NCBI RefSeq assembly: GCF_001653715.1
Contig: NZ_LWHQ01000045.1
Coordinates: 1-55,788, forward strand
Length of the DNA: 55,788 nucleotides
DNA from: Methylobacterium platani
GTDB lineage: Bacteria; Pseudomonadota; Alphaproteobacteria; Rhizobiales; Beijerinckiaceae
Direction of reading: 5' to 3'
The notes under the pieces are model-generated. The model was given only the letters and a program-made list of their open reading frames with translations. It had not been told where the DNA came from and made no database searches. A program made the translations under genes and the position numbers. Each line of letters begins with the position of its first letter. Positions within the stretch are counted from its first letter, which is position 1. Below, in pieces: positions 7,542-20,611 of the stretch.

Positions 7542-8165
7542 GTGACCCAATTCGCCCGAACCTCCGAGGTCCTGACCGTCCTCGCCGCGCAGGACTCCGA
7601 GCGGCTGACCGTCGGCGACATCGTGGCGGTGCTGCGCGACCGGGCCTTCGCGCTGCTCGTCGTGCTGCTCGGCCTGCCGAATTGCCTGCCGATGCCGCCG
7701 CCGATCCCGCTGATCTGCGGCCTGCTCCTCGCGCTCGTCGCGGCGCAGCTCGCCGCCGGCATGTCGGCCCCCTGGCTGCCGCGCGCCCTCCTCGGCCGCT
7801 CGATCGCCCGGTCCGACCTGCAGCGGGCGGTCAACCGCGCGGTGCCGCTGCTGCGCCGTCTCGAGCGCTGGTCGCGGCCGCGGCTGCGGGTGTTCGAGAA
7901 CGACATCGGCATGCGCACCATGGGGCTGCTGCTGCTGGCGCTCTCGCTCGTGCTGATCGTCGCCGCTCCGCTCGTCGGCCAGATCCCGCTCGGCCTCGCC
8001 GTCACCCTCGTCGGCCTCGGCCTCGTCGAGCGCGACGGCATCGTGGTCGCGGCGGGCCTCGGCATCGGCGTGCTCGGCGTGCTCCTGAACCTCGGCTTCG
8101 TCTACGCGGTGTTCACCGCCGTGGTCGGGCTGCTGAACCTGGGGGCCGCCGCGGCGGGGGCGTAA
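7542..8165 (+). CDS. ExoD-like exopolysaccharide synthesis membrane protein
   Basis: A 207-residue protein of the ExoD family. The N-terminal part is soluble (SEVLTVLAAQDSERLTVGDIVAVLRDRAF), then comes the conserved LLGLPNCLPMPPPIPLICGL segment and about four further hydrophobic segments in the C-terminal half. ExoD affects exopolysaccharide production in Rhizobium by an unknown mechanism. GTG at 7542 is chosen since the family N-terminus begins near here; the ribosome site is weak. It is monocistronic and convergent with mocA. Confidence 0.8.
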   Translation: MTQFARTSEVLTVLAAQDSERLTVGDIVAVLRDRAFALLVVLLGLPNCLPMPPPIPLICGLLLALVAAQLAAGMSAPWLPRALLGRSIARSDLQRAVNRAVPLLRRLERWSRPRLRVFENDIGMRTMGLLLLALSLVLIVAAPLVGQIPLGLAVTLVGLGLVERDGIVVAAGLGIGVLGVLLNLGFVYAVFTAVVGLLNLGAAAAGA

Positions 8166-8172
8166 TACCGCG

Positions 8173-8202
8173 GCGCCCTCGGACGGATCCGCTCGAGGGC
8201 GC
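8173..8202. terminator. 9-bp stem between convergent genes
   Basis: Arms GCGCCCTCG (8173-8181) and CGAGGGCGC (8194-8202) pair perfectly around a 12-nt loop, 8 bp after the ExoD-like stop and 66 bp before the mocA stop on the other strand. No T-run, so it is terminator-like at best, possibly serving both genes. Confidence 0.4.
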
Positions 8203-8267
8203 TGGCTGAGCCCGCAACGACCCTGTCTCCTCGCGCCGACGCCGATGCGAAGGCGCGAGCGTATGAA

Positions 8268-8861
8268 TCACGACAGCCCGGCCAACGCCGCCGGCGTATC
8301 CACGTCGACCAGCACCCCCGCATCCTCCACCGGCAGGTCCAGCACGTCGCTGCGCCGCGCGAGCAGCGGGCCGGCGCCGCGATCGCCCGTGAGCGTGGCG
8401 AGCCCCTCGGCGAGGAGGCGGCGGTTGAGCAGGACCGGGTTGCCGCGCTGTCCCTCCCGCACCGGCACCACCGCGGACGGCGCGACATGGGCCGTCCGGA
8501 AGGCCTCGGCGAGCTGCACCAGCAGGCCGGGCCCGACCCGCGGCATGTCGCCGAGCAGCACCAGCGATGCCCCGATCGTCTCCGGCAGGGCCGCCAGCCC
8601 GGCGCGCAGCGACGTCGACAGGCCTTCGGCGTAGTCGCGATTCTCGACGAGCGTCAGCGGCAATCCGGCCAGGGCCGCCCGCACCGCGTCGGCGGCATGG
8701 CCGAGCACGGCCACGACCGGCCCGAGATCCGCCGCCAGGGCGGCCTCGGCGGCGTGGCGCACCAGCGGCTTGCCGTCGAGCGGGCTCAGGAGCTTCGGGC
8801 TCGCGCCGAAGCGGGTGCCGCGGCCGGCGGCGAGCAGGACCGTCCCGACCGGGTCACGCAT
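8268..8861 (-). CDS. mocA: MocA-like molybdenum cofactor cytidylyltransferase
   Basis: A 197-residue nucleotidyltransferase. The N-terminal LLAAGRGTRFGASPKLL loop binds the nucleotide triphosphate, LLGDMPRV carries the metal-binding Asp, and GNPVLLNRRL matches the MobA/MocA family. It would add CMP to Mo-molybdopterin, giving the MCD cofactor used by CO-dehydrogenase-type enzymes. It is the last gene of the cox operon and its ATG overlaps the previous stop by 8 bp. In some rhizobia these two genes are fused; here they are split. Confidence 0.82.
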   Translation of the reverse strand: MRDPVGTVLLAAGRGTRFGASPKLLSPLDGKPLVRHAAEAALAADLGPVVAVLGHAADAVRAALAGLPLTLVENRDYAEGLSTSLRAGLAALPETIGASLVLLGDMPRVGPGLLVQLAEAFRTAHVAPSAVVPVREGQRGNPVLLNRRLLAEGLATLTGDRGAGPLLARRSDVLDLPVEDAGVLVDVDTPAALAGLS

Positions 8862-9888
8862 CGTCGGCGCTCGCGCCGCCGTCCCGCGGCTGGGGCCGCG
8901 ACACGATCTCCATCAGGAGGCCGCCGACCCCGAACCCGACGATGTCGCCGCGGGTGACCGGGAGACCGGACAGCAGTCGCTGCAGCACCCAGTCGAAGCC
9001 GTTCTCCTTCGGCGAGCGGGCGCAGCCGGGCGCCCCGATCACCGGCACGGGATGCCGCGAGTCCTGACCGAGCCGGCCCAGCAGCAGCAGGTTGCCCGGA
9101 TCGACCGGCATGCCGAGATGGTCGACGACGCCGCCCGCCGCCTCGATCCCGGCCGGGATCACGTCGCGCCGGTCGGCGATGGCCGAGGCGCCGAACACCA
9201 CGGCGAGCTCCGCACGGTCGCGCTCGATCGCGTGGCGCAGGGCGTGGGCCACCGCCCCGGCCTCGTGCGGCACCCGGACCTCGCCGACGAGGCGGGCGCC
9301 GGCTGGTGCCAGCCGCGCCTCGAGGGTGCGCAGGGTCTTGTCGACCACGCTCGCCTTGAGGCCCGGCAGCAGGGTCGAGATCGCCGCCACCCGGGTCAGG
9401 CGGTAGGGCGCGACCCGGATCGCCGGGGCCGCGGCGGCGAGCGCCCGCTCCAGGACCGCGCCCGGCACCGCATAGGGTATGATCTTGACGGTCGCCACCA
9501 TCTCGCCGGCCACGACCGGCTTGTACGGCACCAGGGTCGCGAGGGTCACCGCCTCGTCGACGCGGTTGACGGCGCCGATCGCCGCCTCGTCGAGGACAAG
9601 CAGGCCGGCCTGCGCGGCGTGCAGGTTGGCCCGGCCGGTGAAGGGCGGCTCGACGGCGACGCCCGGCCCCGCCACCGCGGCGGCGAGCCGGGCGGCCGCC
9701 GCGTCCTCGCCGACATCGTCCGGTTCGAGGCGGACCGCCACCACCTCGGCGATGCCGGCCGCGGCGAGCCGGGCGGCATCCTCCGCGGCGATCGCCCGGC
9801 CCTTCCTCACCACCGCATCGCCGGCGCGCACCGAATGGGCGGCGATCAGCCCGACGGACTCCGCGACGGGAACCGGGCCGAACCTCAT
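8854..9888 (-). CDS. Molybdopterin-binding protein (MoaB/MoeA-like domain)
   Basis: A 344-residue protein. Residues about 170-310 form a molybdopterin-binding domain with VVFGASAIADRRDVIPAGI, close to the (G)xSxxxDRxDVxPxG pattern, and GMPVDPGNLLLLG. The first 165 residues are an accessory domain seen with this group. It probably hands the cofactor to MocA or inserts it into CoxL. The ATG start overlaps the XdhC stop (ATGA). A precise reaction cannot be given from sequence. Confidence 0.75.
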   Translation of the reverse strand: MRFGPVPVAESVGLIAAHSVRAGDAVVRKGRAIAAEDAARLAAAGIAEVVAVRLEPDDVGEDAAAARLAAAVAGPGVAVEPPFTGRANLHAAQAGLLVLDEAAIGAVNRVDEAVTLATLVPYKPVVAGEMVATVKIIPYAVPGAVLERALAAAAPAIRVAPYRLTRVAAISTLLPGLKASVVDKTLRTLEARLAPAGARLVGEVRVPHEAGAVAHALRHAIERDRAELAVVFGASAIADRRDVIPAGIEAAGGVVDHLGMPVDPGNLLLLGRLGQDSRHPVPVIGAPGCARSPKENGFDWVLQRLLSGLPVTRGDIVGFGVGGLLMEIVSRPQPRDGGASADDA

Positions 9889-10579
9889 GCGGGGGCCCGG
9901 CGGCGATCCTGCCGCAGGGACGCGATGACCTGGGCGAGCACCGAGACGGCGATCTCGGCCGGGCTGACCGCCCCGATATCGAGGCCGATCGGCGCGGCGA
10001 TGCGGGCGATCTGCTCAGGCGCCAGGCCGGCGGCGGTCAGGCGCTCGACGCGCTTGCCGTGGGTTTTTCGCGAGCCCAGCGCCCCGACGTAGAAGGATTC
10101 GGCCTTCAGCGCCGCGATCAGCGCCGGGTCGTCGATCTTCGGGTCGTGGGTCAGGGCCGCGAGCGCGGTGTAGCGATCGAGCGGCGGCAGTTGCGCCAGG
10201 GCGTCGTCCGGCCAGAGCGGCAGCAAGGTCACGTCGGGAAACCGCTCCGGCGTCGCGAAGGCGGTGCGCGGGTCGATGACGGTGACGTCGAGGTCGGTCG
10301 CCTGCGCCATCGGGGCGAGCGCCTGGCTGATATGGACGGCGCCGATCACCACGAGGCGCGGCGGCGGTACCTGCACGGTCAGGAACAGCGAGCGCCCCTC
10401 GGCCTCGACGGTCCCGCTCCTGCCGGATCGGAACCGGTCCGCGAGTTCGGCGGCCAGCGGATCGCCCTCCGCCTCGGTCTCGCGCACCAGGCGCTGGCCG
10501 CCGTCGGCCGTGTCGGTGACCAGGATGACGGCGCGGCGGGCGGCGCGCTCCCGATTCATCTCCCGCAGGATGTCGAGCT

Positions 10580-10583
<4 letters not shown>
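9885..10583 (-). CDS. XdhC/CoxF family protein, C-terminal Rossmann half
   Basis: A 232-residue protein with the XdhC Rossmann domain: PRLVVIGAVHISQALAPMA and VIDPRTAFATPERFP near residues 75-120, then LTHDPKIDDPAL and YVGALGSRKTHGKR. XdhC proteins hold molybdenum cofactor and help its sulfuration before insertion into hydroxylases. The GTG start overlaps the previous gene (GTGA). Together with that gene it makes one complete XdhC split in two, as often in cox operons. Confidence 0.8.
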
Positions 10584-10903
<320 letters not shown>

Positions 10904-10949
10904 CGGGCAAGGTCTCCGGGGCCATCAGCCCCGTTACAACAGGTAGGTG

Positions 10950-12158
10950 TCAGCCGGCTTCGCGCAACCACGCCTTCGGCTCGCGGCCGCGCGGCTGGTG
11001 CGCGCCGAGCGCGCGGCAGAGGTCGGCCATCGCCGACAGGCTGTGGATCGGCCGGAAATCGTCGACGTGGGGCAGCATCGCCCGGATGCCGCTCGCCCGG
11101 GCCGAGAAACCGTCGAAGCGCAAGAGCGGGTTGAGCCAGACCAGCCGCCGGCACGAGCGCCGCAGCCGGTCCATCTCGTGGGTCAGTTCCGGCGTCACCT
11201 CGCGCTCGAGCCCGTCGGTGAACAGCAGCACCACGGCGCCGCCGCCGAGCACCCGGCGCGACCAGTGCCGGTTGAACAGGTGCAGGGCCTCGGCGATGCG
11301 GGTGCCGCCCTCCCAGTCCTGCGCCCGGGCGCTGGCGCGGGACAACGCCTCGTCCGGGTCGCGCCGGGTCAGCTCCCGGGTGATGTTGGTGAGCCGCGTC
11401 GCGAAGACGAAGCTGTGCACCCGCCGCTGCTCGCTCATGGCGTGCAGGAAGTGCAGGAACAGGCGCGAATACTCCGCCATCGAGCCGGAGATGTCGCACA
11501 GCGCCACGATCGGCGGCGGCCGCTCCCGCGGCGCCCGGAAGGCGAGATCGATGGCGCCGCCGGCCCGCACCGTGCGCTGGAAGCTGCGCCGCGGGTCGAT
11601 CCGCCCGCGCGGCCGCGCCTCGAACCGCCGGGTCCGGGTGGCGTCGTCGGGAAGCCGCAGGCCTGCGATGAGCCGGCGGGCCTGCGCGACCTCGTCGGCG
11701 CTCATCTGGGCGAAGTCCTTGCCCTTCAGCACCTCGGCCTGCGACACCGACAGGGTGACGGTGGTGAGATCCTCCTCCGTGATCCTGGGCTTGGGCCGCT
11801 CGGTCTTCGGCGACAGGGCCTCCTGCACCCGCAGCGCCCCGGCATTCGGGGGTTTGGGCGGCGCCTTGTCGGGGGCGACCGGCGACATCTGGGCGATCAT
11901 CTTCTCGATGAGGTCGCGCCGGCGCCAGAACAGCCGGAACGCCTCGGCGAACAGGGTCGCGTGCTCGCGCCGCCGCACCAGCACGGCGTGCAGCGTCCAG
12001 TAGAAATCCTCGCGGCTGCCGATGCCGGCGGCCTCGACCGCCGCGACGGCGTCGATCACGTCGCCGGGCCCGACCGGCACGCCCGCTTTTCGTAGCGCCC
12101 GGGCGAAGTAGGCGATGTTGTCCGGGAGGCGGCCGGAGCCCGCGGGCGCCTCGCTCAT
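10950..12158 (-). CDS. coxE: CoxE-like VWA domain protein
   Basis: A 402-residue protein. The C-terminal half (about 200-390) is a von Willebrand A domain with a MIDAS motif DISGSM, plus TDGLERE further on. The N-terminal half has the NIAYFARALRKAGVPVGPGDV start typical of CoxE. CoxE works with the CoxD AAA ATPase in building the copper/molybdenum or molybdenum centre of form I/II CO dehydrogenases. Its ATG overlaps the coxD stop (ATGA). The next gene starts 46 bp later. Confidence 0.85.
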   Translation of the reverse strand: MSEAPAGSGRLPDNIAYFARALRKAGVPVGPGDVIDAVAAVEAAGIGSREDFYWTLHAVLVRRREHATLFAEAFRLFWRRRDLIEKMIAQMSPVAPDKAPPKPPNAGALRVQEALSPKTERPKPRITEEDLTTVTLSVSQAEVLKGKDFAQMSADEVAQARRLIAGLRLPDDATRTRRFEARPRGRIDPRRSFQRTVRAGGAIDLAFRAPRERPPPIVALCDISGSMAEYSRLFLHFLHAMSEQRRVHSFVFATRLTNITRELTRRDPDEALSRASARAQDWEGGTRIAEALHLFNRHWSRRVLGGGAVVLLFTDGLEREVTPELTHEMDRLRRSCRRLVWLNPLLRFDGFSARASGIRAMLPHVDDFRPIHSLSAMADLCRALGAHQPRGREPKAWLREAG

Positions 12159-13057
12159 CCGGCGGAGGACCGCACCTCGTCGAGCAGCGCCTTGGCGCGC
12201 CCGCCCTGCATCGCCTGGATGTCGTCCTGGTACTTCAGCAGCACGCCGAGCGTGTCGATGACCAGCGTCGGATCGAGCGCGATGGCGTCGAGCTCGACGA
12301 GCGCGGTGGCCCAGTCCAGCGTCTCGGCGACGCCCGGCGCCTTGAACAGGTCTTCCTTGCGGATCGCCTGCACGAAGGCGACGACCTGGCGCGACAGGGC
12401 TTCGGGCGCGTGCGGCAGGCGGGTGCGCAGGATCTGCAGCTCGCGCTCCGCGTCCGGGTAGTCGACCCAGTGGTAGAGGCAGCGGCGCTTGAGGGCGTCG
12501 TGGATCTCCCGGGTGCGGTTCGAGGTCAGGATCACCAGCGGCGGCTCGGGCGCGCGGATGGTGCCGAGTTCGGGGATCGTGACCTGGAAGTCGGACAGCA
12601 CCTCGAGCAGGAAGGCCTCGAACGCCTCGTCGGTGCGGTCGAGCTCGTCGATCAGCAGCACCGGCGCACCGCCCGCGCCGGGCTCCAGCGCCTGGAGCAG
12701 CGGCCGGCGGATCAGGTAGCGCTCGGAGAACAGCTCGGATTCGAGCCGCTCGCGGTCGACGGCGCCGCCGGCCTCGGCGAGGCGGATCGCCATCATCTGG
12801 CCGGCATAGTTCCACTCGTAGACCGCGGCGGCGACGTCGAGCCCCTCGTAGCATTGCAGCCGGATCAGCGGCCGGCCGAGCGATCTCGCCAGCACCTTGG
12901 CGATTTCGGTCTTGCCGACGCCGGCCTCCCCTTCGAGGAAGAGCGGGCGCTGGAGCTTGAGCGACAGGAACACCACGGTGGAGAGCGCCCGGTCGGCGAC
13001 GTAGCCGGCCGACGAGAGCAGCGCCTGGGTGGCGTCGATGGAGGTGGGGAGGGTCAT
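12155..13057 (-). CDS. coxD: CoxD-like MoxR family AAA+ ATPase
   Basis: A 300-residue MoxR-type AAA+ protein. Walker A is EGEAGVGKT (about residues 42-50), Walker B is VLLIDELDRTDEAFEAFLLE, and sensor 1 is VILTSNRTREIHDALKRRC. In carboxidotrophs CoxD acts as an ATP-driven chaperone that opens apo-CoxL for active-site maturation. It is coupled to coxE by ATGA. A 408-bp repeat-bearing spacer separates it from coxM. Confidence 0.86.
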   Translation of the reverse strand: MTLPTSIDATQALLSSAGYVADRALSTVVFLSLKLQRPLFLEGEAGVGKTEIAKVLARSLGRPLIRLQCYEGLDVAAAVYEWNYAGQMMAIRLAEAGGAVDRERLESELFSERYLIRRPLLQALEPGAGGAPVLLIDELDRTDEAFEAFLLEVLSDFQVTIPELGTIRAPEPPLVILTSNRTREIHDALKRRCLYHWVDYPDAERELQILRTRLPHAPEALSRQVVAFVQAIRKEDLFKAPGVAETLDWATALVELDAIALDPTLVIDTLGVLLKYQDDIQAMQGGRAKALLDEVRSSAG

Positions 13058-13196
13058 TCGGCGGAGGGGGCTTCTCGCGGGGGCGGTCGCGTCCGCCGGG
13101 GTATCGCTGTGTGAAATATTGAGGCGAGCCGCTGCCCGTCCAGTCCCTTCTCCGCAGAGGTGGGGATGTACAGGGAAAGACGACGCGCGGGCCTCC

Positions 13197-13390
13197 CCCT
13201 CTCCCCGCGGGCGGGGAGAGGGCCGACGACACCTTGTCGTGTCGTCGGCAAGCGGAGGCGCAGCCGGAGCGAGGGTGAGGGGGTCTCGACGAGTGAGGCT
13301 CCCCCGGAAATACCCCCTCACCCTCGCCCTGCGGGCTGCCTTCACCCCCGACAAGGGGGGTGAAGGCCTCTCCCCGCCCGCGGGGAGAGG
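13197..13390. repeat. Composite inverted-repeat element
   Basis: The 13058-13465 spacer between coxM and coxD has no gene but a dense nest of inverted repeats. Two copies of a CCTCTCCCCGC-type palindrome at 13197-13222 and 13367-13390 face each other. Inside are a 10-bp stem (13223-13232 with 13239-13248), a 14-bp pair CGAGGGTGAGGGGG with its complement (about 13272-13285 and 13314-13327), and a TTCACCCCC hairpin (13341-13364). It looks like a dispersed intergenic palindromic element rather than an insertion sequence. Confidence 0.7.
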
Positions 13391-13420
13391 GGAAACCCGC
13401 GCCTTGTTCTTTCTCCGCAC

Positions 13421-13447
13421 AACCCTACCGCAGAAGGGGGGAGGGTT
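13421..13447. repeat. Intercistronic hairpin downstream of coxM
   Basis: AACCCTACC pairs imperfectly with GGGAGGGTT around a CAGAA-type loop. It lies 19 bp past the coxM stop. The same layout (AACCCTCC..., loop GCAGA, G-rich, GAGGGTT) recurs at 16775-16807, just past the coxS stop. Confidence 0.55.
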
Positions 13448-13465
13448 GGCGATTGAGGTCACACC

Positions 13466-14266
13466 TTACCGATCCGCCGCCTTCTGCACGGCGCGCCGCG
13501 CCATCACGCCGATCAGGTGGGCCCGGTAATCGGCATCGGCGTGGATGTCGCTGTTGAGGCCGCTCGCCGACGGCGACATGCCTTCGAGCGACTTCGCGGA
13601 GAAGCGCTTGGCGAGCGCCTCCTCGGCCTCGGTCCAGCGGAAAACGCCGTTCGAGCCGGCGCCCGTCACGGTCACCCGGATGTCGCTCGGGCGCTTGGCG
13701 ACGAACACGCCGACGAGGGCGTAGCGCGAGGCCGGGTTGCGGAACTTCTCGTAGGCGGCCTTGTGGGGGATCGGGAACGAGACCCCGGTGACGATCTCGC
13801 CCTCCTCCAGCGCCGTCTCGAACAGGCCGGTGAAGTATTCTTCCGCCGTGAGCTTGCGCTTGTTGGTGCTGATCGTCGCCCCGAGCGCGAGGCAGGCCGC
13901 CGGATAATCCGCGGCCGGATCGTTGTTGGCGACCGAGCCGCCGATCGTGCCGCGGTGGCGCACCGCCGGATCGCCGATGAGCGCCGCGAGTTCGGCGAGC
14001 GCGGGGATCGCCTCCTTCACGTCGGCCGAATCGGCCACCGCGCCGTGGGTGGTCATGGCGCCGATGGTGATCGAGCGCGGGCTGCGCTCGATGCCGACGA
14101 GGTCCGGCACCTTGCCGAGGTCGATCAGCGTGCCGGGGGCGGCCAGCCGCTGCTTCATCGTCGGGATCAGGGTGTGGCCGCCGGCGACGAGCTTGGCGTC
14201 CTCGCCGGCGAGCAGGCTCACCGCCTCCTTGAGGCTGGTCGGCTGGTGATAGGCGAAAGCGTACAT
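13466..14266 (-). CDS. coxM: FAD-binding medium subunit, CO-dehydrogenase-like
   Basis: A 266-residue flavoprotein subunit of the xanthine oxidase family. It shows both FAD motifs: AGGHTLIP (residues 28-35) and RHRGTIGGSVANNDPAADYPA (about 98-118). It takes electrons from the FeS subunit to FAD. Length is a little under the 285-290 of typical CoxM. Start ATG at 14266 gives MYAFAYHQPTSL, the usual N-terminus. It follows coxL by 20 bp in a S-L-M order; carboxidotroph form I clusters are M-S-L, so the order itself points to form II. Confidence 0.88.
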   Translation of the reverse strand: MYAFAYHQPTSLKEAVSLLAGEDAKLVAGGHTLIPTMKQRLAAPGTLIDLGKVPDLVGIERSPRSITIGAMTTHGAVADSADVKEAIPALAELAALIGDPAVRHRGTIGGSVANNDPAADYPAACLALGATISTNKRKLTAEEYFTGLFETALEEGEIVTGVSFPIPHKAAYEKFRNPASRYALVGVFVAKRPSDIRVTVTGAGSNGVFRWTEAEEALAKRFSAKSLEGMSPSASGLNSDIHADADYRAHLIGVMARRAVQKAADR

Positions 14267-14286
14267 GAGGCTCTCCAGACTTGGAT

Positions 14287-16656
<2,370 letters not shown>

Positions 16657-16774
16657 GGGCGTGTCTCTCCCGGATTTGGCCTCGCGGGCCGGCGCCGAGG
16701 GCCGGCCTCGTTCTCGGTGGCGTTTGTTGTTGGTCCGGATGGCGCGGACGGGATTCGGTGTGTCGCAGGTCTGA

Positions 16775-16807
16775 AACCCTCCCCCGCAGAGGGGGGGGGG
16801 GAGGGTT
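16775..16807. repeat. Intercistronic hairpin with G10 tract downstream of coxS
   Basis: AACCCTCCCCC (16775-16785) can pair with GGGGGAGGGTT at the right end (16797-16807) around a loop. The right arm contains ten G in a row (16791-16800), a length prone to slippage or miscalling. It lies 11 bp past the coxS stop and matches the hairpin found after coxM. Confidence 0.6.
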
Positions 16808-16817
16808 GGGCGTCGCG

Positions 16818-17312
<495 letters not shown>

Positions 17313-17569
17313 GGGTGACGTCCTCCTCCTGGACCAGGACACCTTGGCCGGAAACCCGCAGGTCCTGTGCGTCGGACCCTGTCGCGCGTGGTGGCCGGGC
17401 CGGCCGTGCCTCTCTGGAATCGCTCGAATTCGAGTGTCGACCGGCCGGAAGCGCCGGTCAAGGCGCCCCGCCCCGCCTTTTTGGCGCCGAAACCGGCCGA
17501 TTTCGCCCGGTTTCGGGCATTTCGCCCATTTGCCTCGCAACAAGTTGATCGCGGGCGATGCAATCGGGC

Positions 17570-18046
17570 TCAGGCGGCCGTGGTCTCGCCCGCGGCGCCG
17601 CCCTGGACCTCCTTGGCGAACGTGTCGAAGAAGGTGTCGGCGTATTTCTTGGCGACGCCGTTGATCAGGCGACCGCCGAGCTGGGCGAGCTTGCCGCCGA
17701 CGCTGGCCTCGACGTCGTAGGTCATCTTGGTCTGGCCGCCCTCGGCCGGCTCGAGGCGCACCACCGCCCCGCCCTTGGCGAAGCCCGCGACGCCGCCCTG
17801 GCCCTCGCCGGTGATGCGGTAGCCGTTCGGCGGATCGATGTCGGTCAGCGTCACCTTGCCCTTGAAGGTCGCCTTGACCGGCCCGACGGCGATCTTGGCC
17901 GAGGCCTGCAGATCGTTGTCCCCGACCTTCTCGAGAGTGTCGCAGCCCGGGATGCAGCGCTTGAGCACCTCCGGGTCGTTGAGCTTCTCCCACACGGTCT
18001 GCTGGTCGGCCGGCAGCACGACCTCGCCGGTCATCGTCATCGCCAT
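17570..18046 (-). CDS. coxG: CoxG-like SRPBCC protein
   Basis: A 158-residue protein of the CoxG family (SRPBCC fold): TMTGEVVLPADQQTVWEKLNDPEVLKRCIPG at the start and FDTFAKEV near the end. In Afipia (Oligotropha) CoxG has been tied to anchoring CO dehydrogenase at the membrane. Here it is the first gene of the minus-strand operon, 257 bp ahead of coxS; that gap could hold a second promoter. There is a run of in-frame starts (MAMTM); I took the first. It is divergent from livH across 226 bp. Confidence 0.85.
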   Translation of the reverse strand: MAMTMTGEVVLPADQQTVWEKLNDPEVLKRCIPGCDTLEKVGDNDLQASAKIAVGPVKATFKGKVTLTDIDPPNGYRITGEGQGGVAGFAKGGAVVRLEPAEGGQTKMTYDVEASVGGKLAQLGGRLINGVAKKYADTFFDTFAKEVQGGAAGETTAA

Positions 18047-18272
18047 GGCGGCCCTCCCCCCTTGTTGGTTGCGAAACAGGCTTCGCCCGGAGGGTAGCGG
18101 AGCCGTAGCGTCAGGACCAGCCGGGCTTTCGCACACCCGCCCGGCTTGACCCGATTGTCGTGTGGTGCGGTGCTTGCTAAGGCTCACGTCAAGGGATGGC
18201 CGCGACACCCGGATGACGGGGCGCGGCCGGGGAGGCACGGGCGGAACGCCCGCGAACGGAGAACGTGACCGC

Positions 18273-19192
<920 letters not shown>

Positions 19193-19193
<1 letters not shown>

Positions 19194-20611
19194 TGGCGAA
19201 CCCGGCCAACACCGTGGCGGCGCCCGGCGCCCCCGACCGCGCCGCGACCGACATGGCGGCGATCGTCAAGGACGCGGCGTTGTTCGCGCTCGTGACCTTC
19301 GGGCTGTGCATCCCGATCGTCGCCTTCCGCACCGACCTGAGCCAGACCTCTTCCCTCGACCTCGTGCCGCGCTGGGGCCTGGTCGCGATCCTGTGCGGCC
19401 TCGTCTTCGTCGGGCGCCTCGCCCAGCGGCTGGTCCTCGCCAACCGCGACGCCCGCCGGGCGCTGACCCCGTCGCCGGCCCAGGCGACGGAGGCGGTCCA
19501 CGCCGAGCCGAACGCCTCTCAGAAGATCTCCGGCTACGCCCTTCCCGCCTTCCTCGGCGTGACGCTGGCCTTCCCGCTGCTGGCGGTGCTCGGCACCGGG
19601 GGCCTCGGCGAGTCGCGCTACTGGATCGACCTCGGCATCCTGATCCTCACCTACGTGATGCTGGGCTGGGGCCTCAACATCGTGGTCGGCCTCGCGGGCC
19701 TCCTCGATCTCGGCTACGTCGCGTTCTACGCCGTCGGCGCCTATTCCTATGCGCTGCTCTCGACGGTGTTCGGGCTGTCGTTCTGGGTCTGCCTGCCGCT
19801 CGCCGGCCTGTTCGCGGGCCTGTGGGGCATGGTGCTGGGCTTCCCCGTGCTGCGGCTTCGCGGCGACTACCTCGCCATCGTGACGCTCGCCTTCGGCGAG
19901 ATCATCCGCCTGGTGCTGATCAACTGGACCGACTTCTCGGGCGGCGCCGCGGGCATCTCGTCGATCCCGCGCGCCACCTTCTTCGGCGTGCCGTTCACGG
20001 CGGACGAGGACGGGTTCGCCGCGATGGTCGGGCTCGACTTCAGCCCGATGCACCGGGTGATCTTCCTCTACTACCTGATCCTGACGCTGGCGCTGATCAC
20101 CAACGGCGTGACGCTGCGCCTGCGCCGGCTGCCGATCGGCCGGGCCTGGGAGGCCCTGCGCGAGGACGAGATCGCCTGCCGCTCGCTCGGCATCAACACC
20201 ACCAACACCAAGCTCACCGCCTTCGCGCTCGGCGCGATGTTCGGGGGCTTTGCCGGCTCGTTCTTCGCGGTGCGGCAGGGCTTCGTCAGCCCGGAGAGCT
20301 TCAACTTCCTCGAGAGCGCGATCATCCTGGCGATCGTGGTGCTCGGCGGCATGGGCTCGCAGATCGGCGTCGCGGTCGCCGCCGTCGCGATGGTCGGCGG
20401 GCCGGAGCTCCTGCGCAACCTCGGCTTCCTCAAGGCGGTGTTCGGCGACGGGTTCGATCCGAGCGAGTACCGCCTGCTCCTGTTCGGCCTCGCCATGGTG
20501 GTGATGATGATCTGGCGCCCCCGCGGCCTGATCTCGGAGCGCTCGCCCTCGATCGTCCTGAAGGAGCGCAAGCGCATCTCGGGCTCCCTCGTGAAGGAGG
20601 GTCACGGCTGA
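19193..20611 (+). CDS. livM: Branched-chain amino acid ABC transporter permease LivM
   Basis: A 472-residue permease, longer than usual because of an N-terminal part (about 1-130) with extra hydrophobic segments and a hydrophilic linker. The core has LNIVVGLAGLLDLGYVAFYAVGAYSYALL and LRLRGDYLAIVTLAFGEIIRL, typical of LivM. A long N-terminal version (high-affinity LivM with DUF3382) is common in alphaproteobacteria. One-base overlap at both ends shows tight coupling to livH and livG. Confidence 0.92.

Noticed and set aside
16791..16800. G10 tract as a sign of phase variation
   Set aside because: It lies between genes and is part of an intercistronic hairpin; no promoter or frame depends on it that I can see.
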